From NCBI GenBank assembly GCA_039028975.1, contig JBCCHB010000077.1:13343-77342 (forward strand): 64,000 bases of DNA, given 5' to 3'. Below, piece by piece: positions 34,728 through 42,050 of the stretch (positions are counted from its first letter, which is position 1; each line of letters begins with the position of its first letter). The stretch comes from JAHBNG01 sp039028975 (GTDB taxonomy: Bacteria > Chloroflexota > Anaerolineae > Caldilineales > Caldilineaceae). The position numbers and the translations under genes were made by a program. The notes beneath the pieces are model-generated. The model saw only the letters and a list, made by a program, of their open reading frames with translations, had not been told where the DNA came from and did no database searches.

Positions 34728-35597
34728 ATGACGATTACAGTAAAGCTACTCAAAGATAGTGAAGGAGCCGTTCATTTTCAGGCACTTCAGCGTATCGTTT
34801 GGGACAGTCCAGAGGATGATCTGGTACCTACCCATGTCAGCATTACCATAGCCACCAATGGCGGTGGGCTATTGGGGGCATATGCAGATGATGGACCAAT
34901 CGAAACGGGCCGAATGGTCGGTGTTGCGATTTGGTGGCTAGGGATTGACGATCCAGCCAAGCTCAAACCAGGGCAGCCCAATTCGTTGAAGGTCTGTAGC
35001 CACATGGCCGGGGTGTTGCCGGAGTGGCAAGGCAAAGGTATTGGGCGGATGCTCAAATTTGCCCAACGCGAACACGTGCTAGAGCAGGGACTAACCAACC
35101 GAATCACCTGGACGTACGATCCACTTTTTGTGGCCAATGGTATCTTCAATATCCATCGTCTCGGTGCTGTTTGCAACACTTACTATACCAACTACTATGG
35201 CGAGATGCGGGATGGGCTTAACCGCGGCACACCCAGTGACCGCTGTCAGGTGGACTGGATGCTCAATAGCCAGCGAGTGGTAGAAGCTGCCCAAGGCAAA
35301 CCTAGAGAGCGAGAATGGTCCTTTAGCGATTTGCAGATCTTGCCGACTGAATCCTATGGCGACGACTTTCGTAAACCGGCGGGTGAGCAACCAGCGTTGA
35401 ATGGTAGACCCATTGCGCTTCCCTTGCCTAGCGACATCAGTAGAATTCGCAACAGTGAGCCAGAACTCTCTCTCACTTGGCGTCTCTACTTCCGCGACGT
35501 GTTGGTACAGAGCTTTGATGCGGGATATTCCATCGTAGATTGTGTCCCTATCCAAGACAGAGGACATCACTACATTTTGACGACAAATAACCAATAA
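34728..35597 (+). CDS. GNAT-family acyltransferase (COG3375-like)
   Basis: This GNAT protein of 289 residues resembles the COG3375 'predicted acetyltransferases'. VCSHMAGVLPEWQGKGIGRML is the acyl-CoA pyrophosphate loop, and TWTYDPLFVANGIFNIHRLGAVC is highly characteristic. An upstream in-frame start at 34563 would overlap the LysM gene by over 100 bases, so ATG 34728 is used. Known relatives lie beside N-succinylamino acid racemases and succinylate D-amino acids. An enolase-superfamily gene indeed follows 106 bases later, which supports that role. Confidence 0.85.
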   Translation: MTITVKLLKDSEGAVHFQALQRIVWDSPEDDLVPTHVSITIATNGGGLLGAYADDGPIETGRMVGVAIWWLGIDDPAKLKPGQPNSLKVCSHMAGVLPEWQGKGIGRMLKFAQREHVLEQGLTNRITWTYDPLFVANGIFNIHRLGAVCNTYYTNYYGEMRDGLNRGTPSDRCQVDWMLNSQRVVEAAQGKPREREWSFSDLQILPTESYGDDFRKPAGEQPALNGRPIALPLPSDISRIRNSEPELSLTWRLYFRDVLVQSFDAGYSIVDCVPIQDRGHHYILTTNNQ

Positions 35598-35604
35598 AAT
35601 CTTG

Positions 35605-35683
35605 GCTCATCTGTGCAAAGTGTGCGCGACCGACGCCCATTAGTTTTGGTAGGTACCCACTTGCACACTTCCGGCTGATGAGC
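35605..35683. repeat. Inverted repeat between GNAT and racemase genes
   Basis: The arms 35605-35625 and 35663-35683 share GCTCATC and AAGTGTGC in mirrored order, 15 of 21 positions. It could be an interspersed element or an RNA hairpin between two cotranscribed genes. No other copy was noticed in this window. Confidence 0.6.
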
Positions 35684-35703
35684 GAAAACCTTAAGGACAC
35701 ACC

Positions 35704-36813
35704 ATGAAAATTGAACGCATTGAACTCCGCACCATCCATCTGCCTTATGTCTCTCCTTTTGAAACCAGCGGCTGGCGTGAGTTGGGGCGATACCCCATTA
35801 TTGTACGAATTGATGCCGATGGTGTTACAGGTTGGGGAGAAACAGCCGTAGGAACTCATCCCTTTTACAGTGAAGAATGTACCGCTACTTGTTGGGTAGT
35901 AATGCGGGATTATCTGATCCCCATGCTGCTTGAGGCTGATCTCAGTGGCCCAGAAGATGTGCCAGAAGTTTATGCCAAGGTACGCGGCAACCGCATGGCC
36001 AAATCTGGCTTGGAGTTCGCAGCGTGGGACCTCTTTGCCCGTATGAAAGGTGTCAGCTTGGCCAGCATGTTGGGAGGCACTCGGGATAAAGTAGAAGTGG
36101 GTGTTAGCGTAGGAATCCAGCCAGATATCGACACGCTAATCAAAGTTGTGGGCGACTACATCGACGACGGCTACCAACGTATCAAGCTCAAAATTAAGCC
36201 TGGGTGGGACATTGAGCCAACCCGTGCCATTCGTACGAACTGGCCGGACCTCAAGCTGCAAGTGGACGCAAACAGCATCTACACGCTTGAAGACGCGACC
36301 CACTTGGCCCAACTAGACGAGTTCAATCTTCTCCTGATTGAACAGCCTCTGCCCCATGATGACATCTTCGACCACGCCAAGCTGAATCAGCAGATCAATG
36401 CGCCCCTTTGTCTGGATGAGAGCATTGTCTCACCGGATCACTGTCGCTGGGCCATTGAGATGGATGCCTGCGATATCATCAATATCAAGCCTTCTCGCAT
36501 TGGTGGCTTTGTGGATTCCATCAAAATTCACGATATGTGCCAAGCAGCTGGCTGGCCAGTTTGGCATGGCGGCATGTTGGAAACAGGCATCGGTCGGGTA
36601 GGGAATGTGGCTCTGGCCAGCCTACCCAACTTTAGCTTACCGGGTGACATTAGCGCCAACGACCGCTACTATGCCCAAGACATCGTCACCAACCCGTTTA
36701 CCCTCAACGACGACAGTACGCTCACCGTCCCAACTGGCCCTGGAAATGGAGCCGTTGTGGATGAAGCATTCTTGGAAGAAGTGACTACGGAGAAGCTGGA
36801 GTTCACTCCTTAA
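35704..36813 (+). CDS. o-Succinylbenzoate synthase / N-succinylamino acid racemase (enolase superfamily)
   Basis: This enolase-superfamily enzyme of 369 residues has the first-base motif KLKIK (lysine pair), metal ligands Asp in QVDANS, Glu in LLIEQPL and Asp in CLDES, and the second-base Lys in INIKPSRIGG. These define the OSBS/NSAR group. Menaquinone genes are absent nearby while a COG3375-type GNAT precedes it. The racemase activity in a D- to L-amino acid pathway is therefore favoured over menaquinone synthesis. Many members do both reactions, so the family is firm and the physiological role is inference. Confidence 0.88.
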   Translation: MKIERIELRTIHLPYVSPFETSGWRELGRYPIIVRIDADGVTGWGETAVGTHPFYSEECTATCWVVMRDYLIPMLLEADLSGPEDVPEVYAKVRGNRMAKSGLEFAAWDLFARMKGVSLASMLGGTRDKVEVGVSVGIQPDIDTLIKVVGDYIDDGYQRIKLKIKPGWDIEPTRAIRTNWPDLKLQVDANSIYTLEDATHLAQLDEFNLLLIEQPLPHDDIFDHAKLNQQINAPLCLDESIVSPDHCRWAIEMDACDIINIKPSRIGGFVDSIKIHDMCQAAGWPVWHGGMLETGIGRVGNVALASLPNFSLPGDISANDRYYAQDIVTNPFTLNDDSTLTVPTGPGNGAVVDEAFLEEVTTEKLEFTP

Positions 36814-36916
36814 GAAGCTTTCAGCTAATCAGCCGTCAGCTAGGTCGGAGCGACCACTGAGTGAGCAGCCAGAATTTGTCCATGTTTCAGGGTTGATTTT
36901 TATACTTTCCTACACG

Positions 36917-37636
36917 ATGAAAAAGCTATCTGACGGGATTCATTTCCTGGCGGCTCATGGGTTAAATCTCTTCGCTGTCTTTGATTGTCATAGCTTGCCT
37001 CGTGCTCTGCAACAGGTTTTGCTTGATGCAAAGCTCTCTATAGATGACTACCCACGGTTGATTCTCCTCGGCCACGGAGGGAGGCAACTATGGCGCTCAC
37101 TCAAGCAGGATGATACCGCTAGCAAGGATCCTGTGGATGACTTCTCGCAACGATTTGCTTGCCAATTTATTCAAGATTATTTGGATGATGCCCAAACTCA
37201 TTTTTTGTACCCTGGCTCTATCCCGCTTTCCCTAATCCGCTTGGGTGAATTAGCGGGATGGAGTTATCCTTCACCTCTTGGCTTGGGCATCAATCCCATC
37301 TATGGTCTATGGTTTGCTTATCGGGCGGCTTTTTTGACGGCGGCTGATGTATCGCCAACTGTGCCACTTGCTGAGCCACATAATGCACAACATCCTTGCG
37401 AATCATGTCAAGACAAACCCTGTATTACCACTTGTCCAGTGAGAGCAGTCCAGTGGAATCAACCATTCAACATAGAGAGCTGTTACAACCACCGCCGAGC
37501 CGACGCATCTCCCTGCGTTGATCGCTGTCTCTCCAGATTAGCTTGTCCCGTGGGGAAAGATCATCAGTACACGGTAGCCCAGATTCAACACCACTACGAC
37601 CTCTCCCGTTCCATATTCACGGCAAGAAAGAGGTGA
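36917..37636 (+). CDS. 4Fe-4S ferredoxin-like protein (QueG-like C-terminus)
   Basis: This 239 residue protein has cysteine clusters near the C-terminus: CESCQDKPCITTCP, then CYNHR, CVDRCLSR and ACPVGKDHQY. This matches the ferredoxin-like half of proteins related to epoxyqueuosine reductase or MMACHC-like corrinoid enzymes, while the N-terminal half (LILLGHGGRQLW) resembles their flavin/cobalamin-side domain. Only one canonical CxxCxxxC set is seen, so one cluster is likely. An upstream TTG at 36893 is possible but the ATG at 36917 is preferred. cobS follows, which fits a corrinoid link; that is inference. Confidence 0.65.
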   Translation: MKKLSDGIHFLAAHGLNLFAVFDCHSLPRALQQVLLDAKLSIDDYPRLILLGHGGRQLWRSLKQDDTASKDPVDDFSQRFACQFIQDYLDDAQTHFLYPGSIPLSLIRLGELAGWSYPSPLGLGINPIYGLWFAYRAAFLTAADVSPTVPLAEPHNAQHPCESCQDKPCITTCPVRAVQWNQPFNIESCYNHRRADASPCVDRCLSRLACPVGKDHQYTVAQIQHHYDLSRSIFTARKR

Positions 37637-37757
37637 TGCCCGTCCAAATTCGTCTCCTTCACATAAGTTTCTTCTTCGTATTCCTTGAGAGCTTCAACCC
37701 TTCGTACCTATCTTGGTACTTACCTTTGCAGCTGGCTTTGCTAGGTTAGGATGACTA

Positions 37758-38507
37758 TTGAAAGAGCAGATCAACCTCTTTTTCTTGGCACTAGGCTTCT
37801 TTAGCCGAATCCCTATGTCAGCCTGGGTTGAGTATAGTCCTGAAAGACAACAACGGGCCAGCCGTTACATTGGCTTGGTTGGCTGGTTGCTCGGTGGCTT
37901 GGTGGTCCTTACATTGTTTGCGGCCCAAAGCATCTTCTCCACTACCATCAGCATTTGGCTGGCCATATTGGTTGGTCTTTTGTTGACTGGTGCCTTGCAT
38001 GAGGATGGCTTAGCAGACCTAGCTGACGCATTCGGTGGGGGCTTTACTGCTGAAAAAAAGCTGGCCATTATGAAAGATAGTCGCCTTGGGACCTATGGTG
38101 CGGTTGCCATCGTGATGGCACTCGGTGGCAAGTTTCTGCTCCTCTCCGAACTATCCCCGATTTGGCCTGCCCTCTTAGTCGCCTATCCTCTTTCACGTGC
38201 TGTAGCCATTACCTTCACCTTTGACATGCCTTATGTATCTGACTCCAATCAGAGCAAGAGCCAGTCTTTCAGCAACAATCAGTCAATGGCCGACCTCTTC
38301 ATTTTGAGCATCTCCATCCTGCCTATTCTGAGTCTCTTATCCTTGCCTAGCTTTGTGGCCTTACTGGTTACGCTTCTACTCTTCCGATTTTGCTTCAAAC
38401 GCTTTTTATTGCGCCAAATTGGTGGGTATACAGGTGATTGTTTGGGGGCGGCACAGCAGTTGAGTGAGTTGATTGTTTATTCTGTTCTGATATTCTCGCC
38501 TAAATGA
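37758..38507 (+). CDS. cobS: Adenosylcobinamide-GDP ribazoletransferase (cobalamin synthase)
   Basis: This membrane enzyme joins alpha-ribazole to adenosylcobinamide-GDP, the last step of cobalamin assembly. The signature HEDGLADLADAFGG and MKDSRLGTYG are fully conserved, with five to six helices. Length is 249, as usual. The start appears to be TTG at 37758 (MKEQINLFFLALGFFSRIP); the frame has no earlier ATG. No other cobalamin gene is in the window, apart from the possible corrinoid-related ferredoxin-like protein upstream. No cobalamin riboswitch was seen in the 120 bases upstream. Confidence 0.92.
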   Translation: MKEQINLFFLALGFFSRIPMSAWVEYSPERQQRASRYIGLVGWLLGGLVVLTLFAAQSIFSTTISIWLAILVGLLLTGALHEDGLADLADAFGGGFTAEKKLAIMKDSRLGTYGAVAIVMALGGKFLLLSELSPIWPALLVAYPLSRAVAITFTFDMPYVSDSNQSKSQSFSNNQSMADLFILSISILPILSLLSLPSFVALLVTLLLFRFCFKRFLLRQIGGYTGDCLGAAQQLSELIVYSVLIFSPK

Positions 38508-38697
38508 GACGCCATCTCATTTTCAGGTTCAGCAATAATTTTCGCAAGAAAACTCTCGTCCCGAATCTTGTCCAATCTGTTCTGGATAATTCCGTAATGG
38601 AAGGACAACACTTATCTGGTCATCCTCAGGGATTGTAGCGTCCGCTATGGCTCCAACAATTACCGACCCACCGACAAATATGTGGTAAAATATATTC

Positions 38698-39801
38698 ATG
38701 ACGGCAAAGCATTTGAAATCACCAGAAGAGACCACAGTGGTCATCGCCATGAGTGGTGGTGTGGATAGTTCTGTAGCGGCTACGCTTATGGTTGAGCGCG
38801 GCTATCACTGTATTGGCGTGATGATGCGCCTTTGGGCTGAGATCAGTGAAGGCGAAGGATCCACTAATAAGTGTTGCAGCGTGGAAAGTGTGACAGATGC
38901 TAGACAGGTAGCCGATAGCCTAGGCATTCCCTTCTACCTGATTAATGTGGAACAACCATTTAAGCAGAACGTGGTTGACTTCTTTATCGATGGCTATAAA
39001 GAGGGACTGACACCCAACCCGTGTCTTGCCTGTAACCGCCACATTCGCTTCGATTATTTGCTCAATTACGCACGACGGCTGGGGGCCGACTACCTTGTAA
39101 CAGGTCACCATGCCAGGGTCCGTACGCTAGAGGATGGAAAGGTCCAGCTTCTGAAGGCCGTTGATGACAGAAAAGATCAGAGCTATGTCTTAAGTGTTAT
39201 GGGCCAAGCGGAACTAAGGGACGTTCTATTTCCTGTTGGTGACTACCTGAAGTCAGAGATCCGCAAAATTGCGGCCGAGCGCAACTTACCCATTGCCAGT
39301 AAGCATGATTCTATGGATCTCTGCTTTGTGGCAGATGATGATTATCGGCGCTTTCTACGAGATTGGGCGACTGAATCCATGAAGACAGGACCGATTGTCG
39401 ACCGCCATGGAACCCTGTTGGGAACACATGAGGGGCTACCCAACTATACCATCGGTCAGCGTAAGGGGTTGGGCATTAAGGGAACGGGAACGCCTCGATA
39501 TGTTCTTGAATTGGATACGGAGCGCAATGCTTTGGTTGTAGGAGATAAAAGTGAGCTAGGGCAGCATCGCCTGACGGCTAGCCAAGTTAACTGGACAGGA
39601 GATAGCCCAGCAGCGCAGGGTGCACGGGTTGAGTGCAAAATTCGCTACAAAGCCAGACCTGTATCTGCTCAAATATATCCGGACAGTAGTGGCAACGTTG
39701 AAGCGATTTTCGATGAGCCACTTTACGGTATTTCACCAGGCCAAGGTGCCATATTTTACAACGGCGAGATATGTTTGGGAGGTGGTATCATTACCAAATG
39801 A
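38698..39801 (+). CDS. mnmA: tRNA-specific 2-thiouridylase
   Basis: It thiolates U34 of tRNA-Lys, -Glu and -Gln. The PP-loop SGGVDSS is at residues 19-25. The catalytic cysteine pair is Cys109 (NPCLACN) and Cys209 (MDLCFVADDDY). Length 367 matches the family, and the GLPNYTIGQRKGLG segment is conserved. Its stop overlaps the start of a small membrane-protein gene (ATGA), so they are likely cotranscribed. A TAAAAT box near 38686 lies too close to the ATG to be an obvious promoter. Confidence 0.95.
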   Translation: MTAKHLKSPEETTVVIAMSGGVDSSVAATLMVERGYHCIGVMMRLWAEISEGEGSTNKCCSVESVTDARQVADSLGIPFYLINVEQPFKQNVVDFFIDGYKEGLTPNPCLACNRHIRFDYLLNYARRLGADYLVTGHHARVRTLEDGKVQLLKAVDDRKDQSYVLSVMGQAELRDVLFPVGDYLKSEIRKIAAERNLPIASKHDSMDLCFVADDDYRRFLRDWATESMKTGPIVDRHGTLLGTHEGLPNYTIGQRKGLGIKGTGTPRYVLELDTERNALVVGDKSELGQHRLTASQVNWTGDSPAAQGARVECKIRYKARPVSAQIYPDSSGNVEAIFDEPLYGISPGQGAIFYNGEICLGGGIITK

Positions 39802-40079
39802 ACTCATTTTCTTTGCTCAGTTGGTTGGCCCCAAGCGTGGTTATCGGTGGTCTACTCTCTATTGTTTATGCTAGTTTATATCATCTGTGGGGTGGTCGCA
39901 CTGTTGGGGATCTGTTTCTCTATTTGGTTACGGCGGCCATTGGTTTCTATATCGGTCAATTGCTGGGGCTGTTTACTCAGGTAAGCTTGTTCGAGATTGG
40001 CCAGCTTCGGGTCATTGAAGGCACTATCGGCTCTTGGTTGCTGTTGATTGGTGTTCAGAATCTACGTGCATACAACTAA
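39798..40079 (+). CDS. Small membrane protein of unknown function
   Basis: This 93 residue protein has three predicted helices (SLLSWLAPSVVIGGLLSIVYASLY, DLFLYLVTAAIGFYIGQLLG and SWLLLIGVQNL). The ATG overlaps the mnmA stop as ATGA, and the stop overlaps the ribosome site GGAGG of the next gene, so the three form one unit. Family not recognised. Confidence 0.75.
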   Translation: MNSFSLLSWLAPSVVIGGLLSIVYASLYHLWGGRTVGDLFLYLVTAAIGFYIGQLLGLFTQVSLFEIGQLRVIEGTIGSWLLLIGVQNLRAYN

Positions 40080-40095
40080 GGAGGATGGGTAGCTC

Positions 40096-40404
40096 TTGAT
40101 TACCGCAACGATTCGCGACATTGCTATCATCATTATCGCCATTCAAAGCATCCTGATTGGTATTTTGATCGCTGTCCTCATCTGGCAGATTTGGCGATTG
40201 GTTAACACGTTACAGACAGAGATTAAGCCTATTATCGAAGAGACAAGGGAGACGGTTCAGACAGTAAAGGGGACGGCCTCGTTTATTGGTAGCAACATCG
40301 TAGAGCCAGTGGCAAAAACAAGCGGATATATGGCGGGTGCTCGCCAAACAGTTAGACAACTTGCCGGACTATCACGAAGTTCGAAAAAGCAATCTACCAA
40401 GTAA
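40096..40404 (+). CDS. Small membrane-anchored protein, DUF948-like
   Basis: This 102 residue protein has one N-terminal helix (IAIIIIAIQSILIGILIAVLIW) followed by a heptad-rich amphipathic region (TLQTEIKPIIEETRETVQTVKG). This recalls DUF948-type general-stress membrane proteins. A strong AGGAGG at 40079-40084 points to a start: the ATG just after it runs into a stop, so the TTG at 40096 is used. It is the last gene of the mnmA unit and is followed by a terminator. Confidence 0.7.
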   Translation: MITATIRDIAIIIIAIQSILIGILIAVLIWQIWRLVNTLQTEIKPIIEETRETVQTVKGTASFIGSNIVEPVAKTSGYMAGARQTVRQLAGLSRSSKKQSTK

Positions 40405-40434
40405 CTGCTGAGGATAGCAAAGTTGAAGAATACA

Positions 40435-40459
40435 AAAGGCCCCTCATAAGAGGGGCTTT
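40435..40459. terminator. Bidirectional terminator hairpin
   Basis: The stem GCCCCTC/GAGGGGC is extended by AAAG/CTTT around the loop ATAA, with one bulged G. The two flanking genes (ending 40404 on plus, 40614 on minus) converge on it. The TTTTG-like tract on the minus side and TTTGAT on the plus side are short T-runs. Confidence 0.75.
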
Positions 40460-40613
40460 GATAATTGCACGCCTGCCCTAGGGTTGGGGAAGGTCAACCA
40501 AGCAGGCTTGGGGTTATAGGGTAGAACTGAGGCAGCCTAATTTTGACTGATAGGTCGAGTCTAGCATCGTTTAAAATTGAAGTCAAATCGTCAAAGGGAC
40601 GAATAGGAATCGT

Positions 40614-40952
40614 CTAAAGAGCGTCTAAGTTTCTATCATCCATACATAACTTGCGTAATTCTCTCACAACCGCATCAATTTGGCGCTTATATTTCAACAT
40701 TTCACGCCGGCATTCCACCTCCTGAGGTGCTTGGGGTCTAAAGGAACGCATTCCATCTTCTAGCTCTGTATCCACAACTAAGTGGCGGAGGTTAACTGGC
40801 TCACCATTGATAAATTCAGTAACCTCGTGAGCAATCATCATATCGTAATGGGTTAGATCATTGTGCAGATCAACAAGTCGATCTGATTCAATGGCTGGCA
40901 TGGGCATCAGTCGTAATGTATCCCAGGCTTTTCGGAGCTTTCGGCGGTCCAC
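40614..40952 (-). CDS. Small hypothetical protein
   Basis: This 112 residue, highly charged, soluble protein has no recognised family. Segments LRKAWDTLRLMPMPAIESDRL and RREMLKYKRQIDAVVREL look helical, the latter possibly a coiled coil. The frame is intact and lies in otherwise non-coding sequence, with a terminator hairpin beyond its stop. It may be a regulator or adaptor, but no evidence says which. Confidence 0.55.
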   Translation of the reverse strand: MDRRKLRKAWDTLRLMPMPAIESDRLVDLHNDLTHYDMMIAHEVTEFINGEPVNLRHLVVDTELEDGMRSFRPQAPQEVECRREMLKYKRQIDAVVRELRKLCMDDRNLDAL

Positions 40953-41044
40953 GGTTACCTATCCATTTTGTATTGGCAATACCCTATAAATTCTGAACAA
41001 TCGATGTATTACCAAATTTTGTACGGTTTGCTCATTGGCAAACA

Positions 41045-41075
41045 CCTGTTTTGAAATCGACCACAGTATAGTACC
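41045..41075. repeat. R1 fragment
   Basis: GTTTTGAAATCGACCACAG followed by TATAGTACC matches the right end of the reverse-orientation R1 copies at 23271 and 63657. The left arm is not recognisable. Confidence 0.45.
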
Positions 41076-41256
41076 TTTGAAAAACCGTTGGTTGATCAAT
41101 TCAACACAGTATCAACATCTACAGCCAATTTTTAAGAATCCATATGGTTGAAATGCAGGCCACTACTTCAGCCTGATTAGATTCAGTCCAAATAAATTAT
41201 AACAATACGAGTTTGTAATGCCGAATTCCCAAGGTGTTATTGCACCAAGATTCTGT

Positions 41257-41286
41257 TTGACAAAATCAACGCTCGCCCGCTATACT
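41257..41286 (+). promoter_or_regulatory. Sigma-70-type promoter for gatCA
   Basis: A perfect -35 TTGACA at 41257-41262 and -10 TATACT at 41281-41286 are separated by 18 bases. Transcription would start near 41293, giving a leader of about 450 bases before gatC. Confidence 0.65.
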
Positions 41287-41340
41287 TATTTTCGATAAGA
41301 GAGTAAAAAATCCATGCGCATGATATAGAATATTTGTTAC

Positions 41341-41423
41341 TATACTGCGGCCGTTTTGAAGCCGCAGTCTTCTAATCCGTACCCGACTGCTCCAACTACG
41401 GTTTCCAAATGGAGTTGAGTTTA
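41341..41423. repeat. R1 MITE-like inverted repeat, copy 5, in the gatC leader
   Basis: It starts TATACTGCGGCCG with arm TTTTGAAGCCGCAG and ends AACTACGGTTTCCAAATGGAG. Located about 50 bases after the predicted transcription start, it would be transcribed as a long hairpin within the gatC leader. Confidence 0.75.
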
Positions 41424-41475
41424 GGTAAAGAAATGTCTACTTTCGCAACCATGGCATTGAATTGTTCGAATCTGT

Positions 41476-41608
41476 CATCCGCGGCGGATGCAATGGCGAT
41501 TCGCGTGCCTAGGTGACGAATGAGCGTACCGTGGCACGTCTCAACTCCACGGGAACTTTACCTACCAAGTACGGTAGTGACGCCGTGGAGTGCTCCACGG
41601 CGTTTTTT
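41476..41608 (+). promoter_or_regulatory. Transcription attenuator with alternative hairpins upstream of gatC
   Basis: Four mutually complementary segments are visible. Segment 1 CCGTGG is at 41529-41534, segment 2 CTCCACGG at 41545-41552, segment 3 GCCGTGGAG at 41582-41590 and segment 4 CTCCACGGC at 41593-41601, followed by TTTTTT. 3:4 forms a terminator; 2:3 would be the antiterminator; 1:2 would free segment 3. Preceding hairpins CATCCG/CGGATG and CTACC/GGTAG support a folded RNA. TGGCAC at 41532-41537 faintly resembles a T-box bulge. The ligand is unknown. Confidence 0.7.
41582..41608 (+). terminator. Intrinsic terminator in the gatC leader
   Basis: A 9 bp perfect GC-rich stem, GCCGTGGAG/CTCCACGGC with a two base loop, is followed by CGTTTTTTATTTTTT. 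It stands 140 bases before the gatC start, so it should end most transcripts unless antitermination occurs. Confidence 0.85.
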
Positions 41609-41615
41609 ATTTTTT

Positions 41616-41710
41616 GTAGATGGTTTGAAGAGTTGTTCCCTCCTTTTTAAAATACCTCAGAGTGAATTGCTCAAGAGTCGGAACAAGATTTTTTTTCTGG
41701 CGGAAATATA
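41616..41710. repeat. R2 MITE-like repeat, copy 2, in the gatC leader (diverged)
   Basis: The left end GTAGATGGTTTGAAGAGTTG and the right end CAAGAGTCGGAACAAGATTT followed by TTCTGGCGGAAATATA match R2 copies 1 and 3. It lies between the terminator and the gatC ribosome site. Confidence 0.65.
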
Positions 41711-41744
41711 CCGCCAGCGCATATTCAAAAGCAGAGGAATCGCT

Positions 41745-42035
41745 ATGTCACTTAGTCAGGAAGAAGTACGACATGTGGCCGAATTAGCCAAGTTGCAGTT
41801 AACAAATGAAGAGGTTGCCCAATTTACCGAACAGCTCTCACAGATACTTGATTACGCAGAAATGCTGCAAGAGGTCGATACCAGCAGCATCGCGCCAACG
41901 CCTTTTGTCCTCGGATTGGAAAATGTAATGCGTGATGATGAACCTGAGGCCTGCTTAGAAAACCCACTGGCTTTAAAGAACGCGCCTGATAGCAGCGACG
42001 GCTATTTTCGTGTACGGGCCGTTTTTGAAGAATAG
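41745..42035 (+). CDS. gatC: Asp-tRNA(Asn)/Glu-tRNA(Gln) amidotransferase subunit C
   Basis: GatC clamps GatA and GatB in the amidotransferase that makes Gln-tRNA or Asn-tRNA from the misacylated forms. The 96 residue sequence is typical: VRHVAELAKLQLTNEEV at the N-terminus and the LQEVDTSSIAPTPFVL linker followed by RDDEPE. The ATG at 41745 has AGAGGAA upstream; an extended frame back to 41520 is discarded because it crosses regulatory structures. gatA follows by 15 bases. gatB is not in the window. Confidence 0.93.
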   Translation: MSLSQEEVRHVAELAKLQLTNEEVAQFTEQLSQILDYAEMLQEVDTSSIAPTPFVLGLENVMRDDEPEACLENPLALKNAPDSSDGYFRVRAVFEE

Positions 42036-42050
42036 AAAGCAAGCAGAATA

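Larger units (their letters stand above)
40953..41744. other. Long non-coding leader region upstream of gatC
   Basis: This 790 bp region holds a decayed R1 end (41045-41075), a consensus-like promoter (41257-41286), an R1 copy (41341-41423), the attenuator structures (41476-41608) and an R2 copy (41616-41710). An open frame starting at 41520 crosses the terminator and repeat and is in frame with gatC, but it has no codon pattern of a protein. Confidence 0.7.

Noticed and set aside
37637..37757. Cobalamin riboswitch upstream of cobS
   Set aside because: The gap is only 120 bases and no B12-box or matching stem structure was visible.
38529..38750. A 73 codon minus-strand frame in the gap before mnmA
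   Set aside because: It overlaps the mnmA start and has no family resemblance or clear ribosome site. A decayed gene remains possible but cannot be supported.
41476..41608. A canonical T-box riboswitch
   Set aside because: Only the TGGCAC-like bulge is suggestive; the AGGGTGGNACCGCG consensus and a clear specifier stem were not found, so the region is reported only as an attenuator.
41520..41744. A 75 codon N-terminal extension of gatC
   Set aside because: It crosses the terminator and an R2 repeat; the ATG at 41745 has a ribosome site and gives the standard GatC length.
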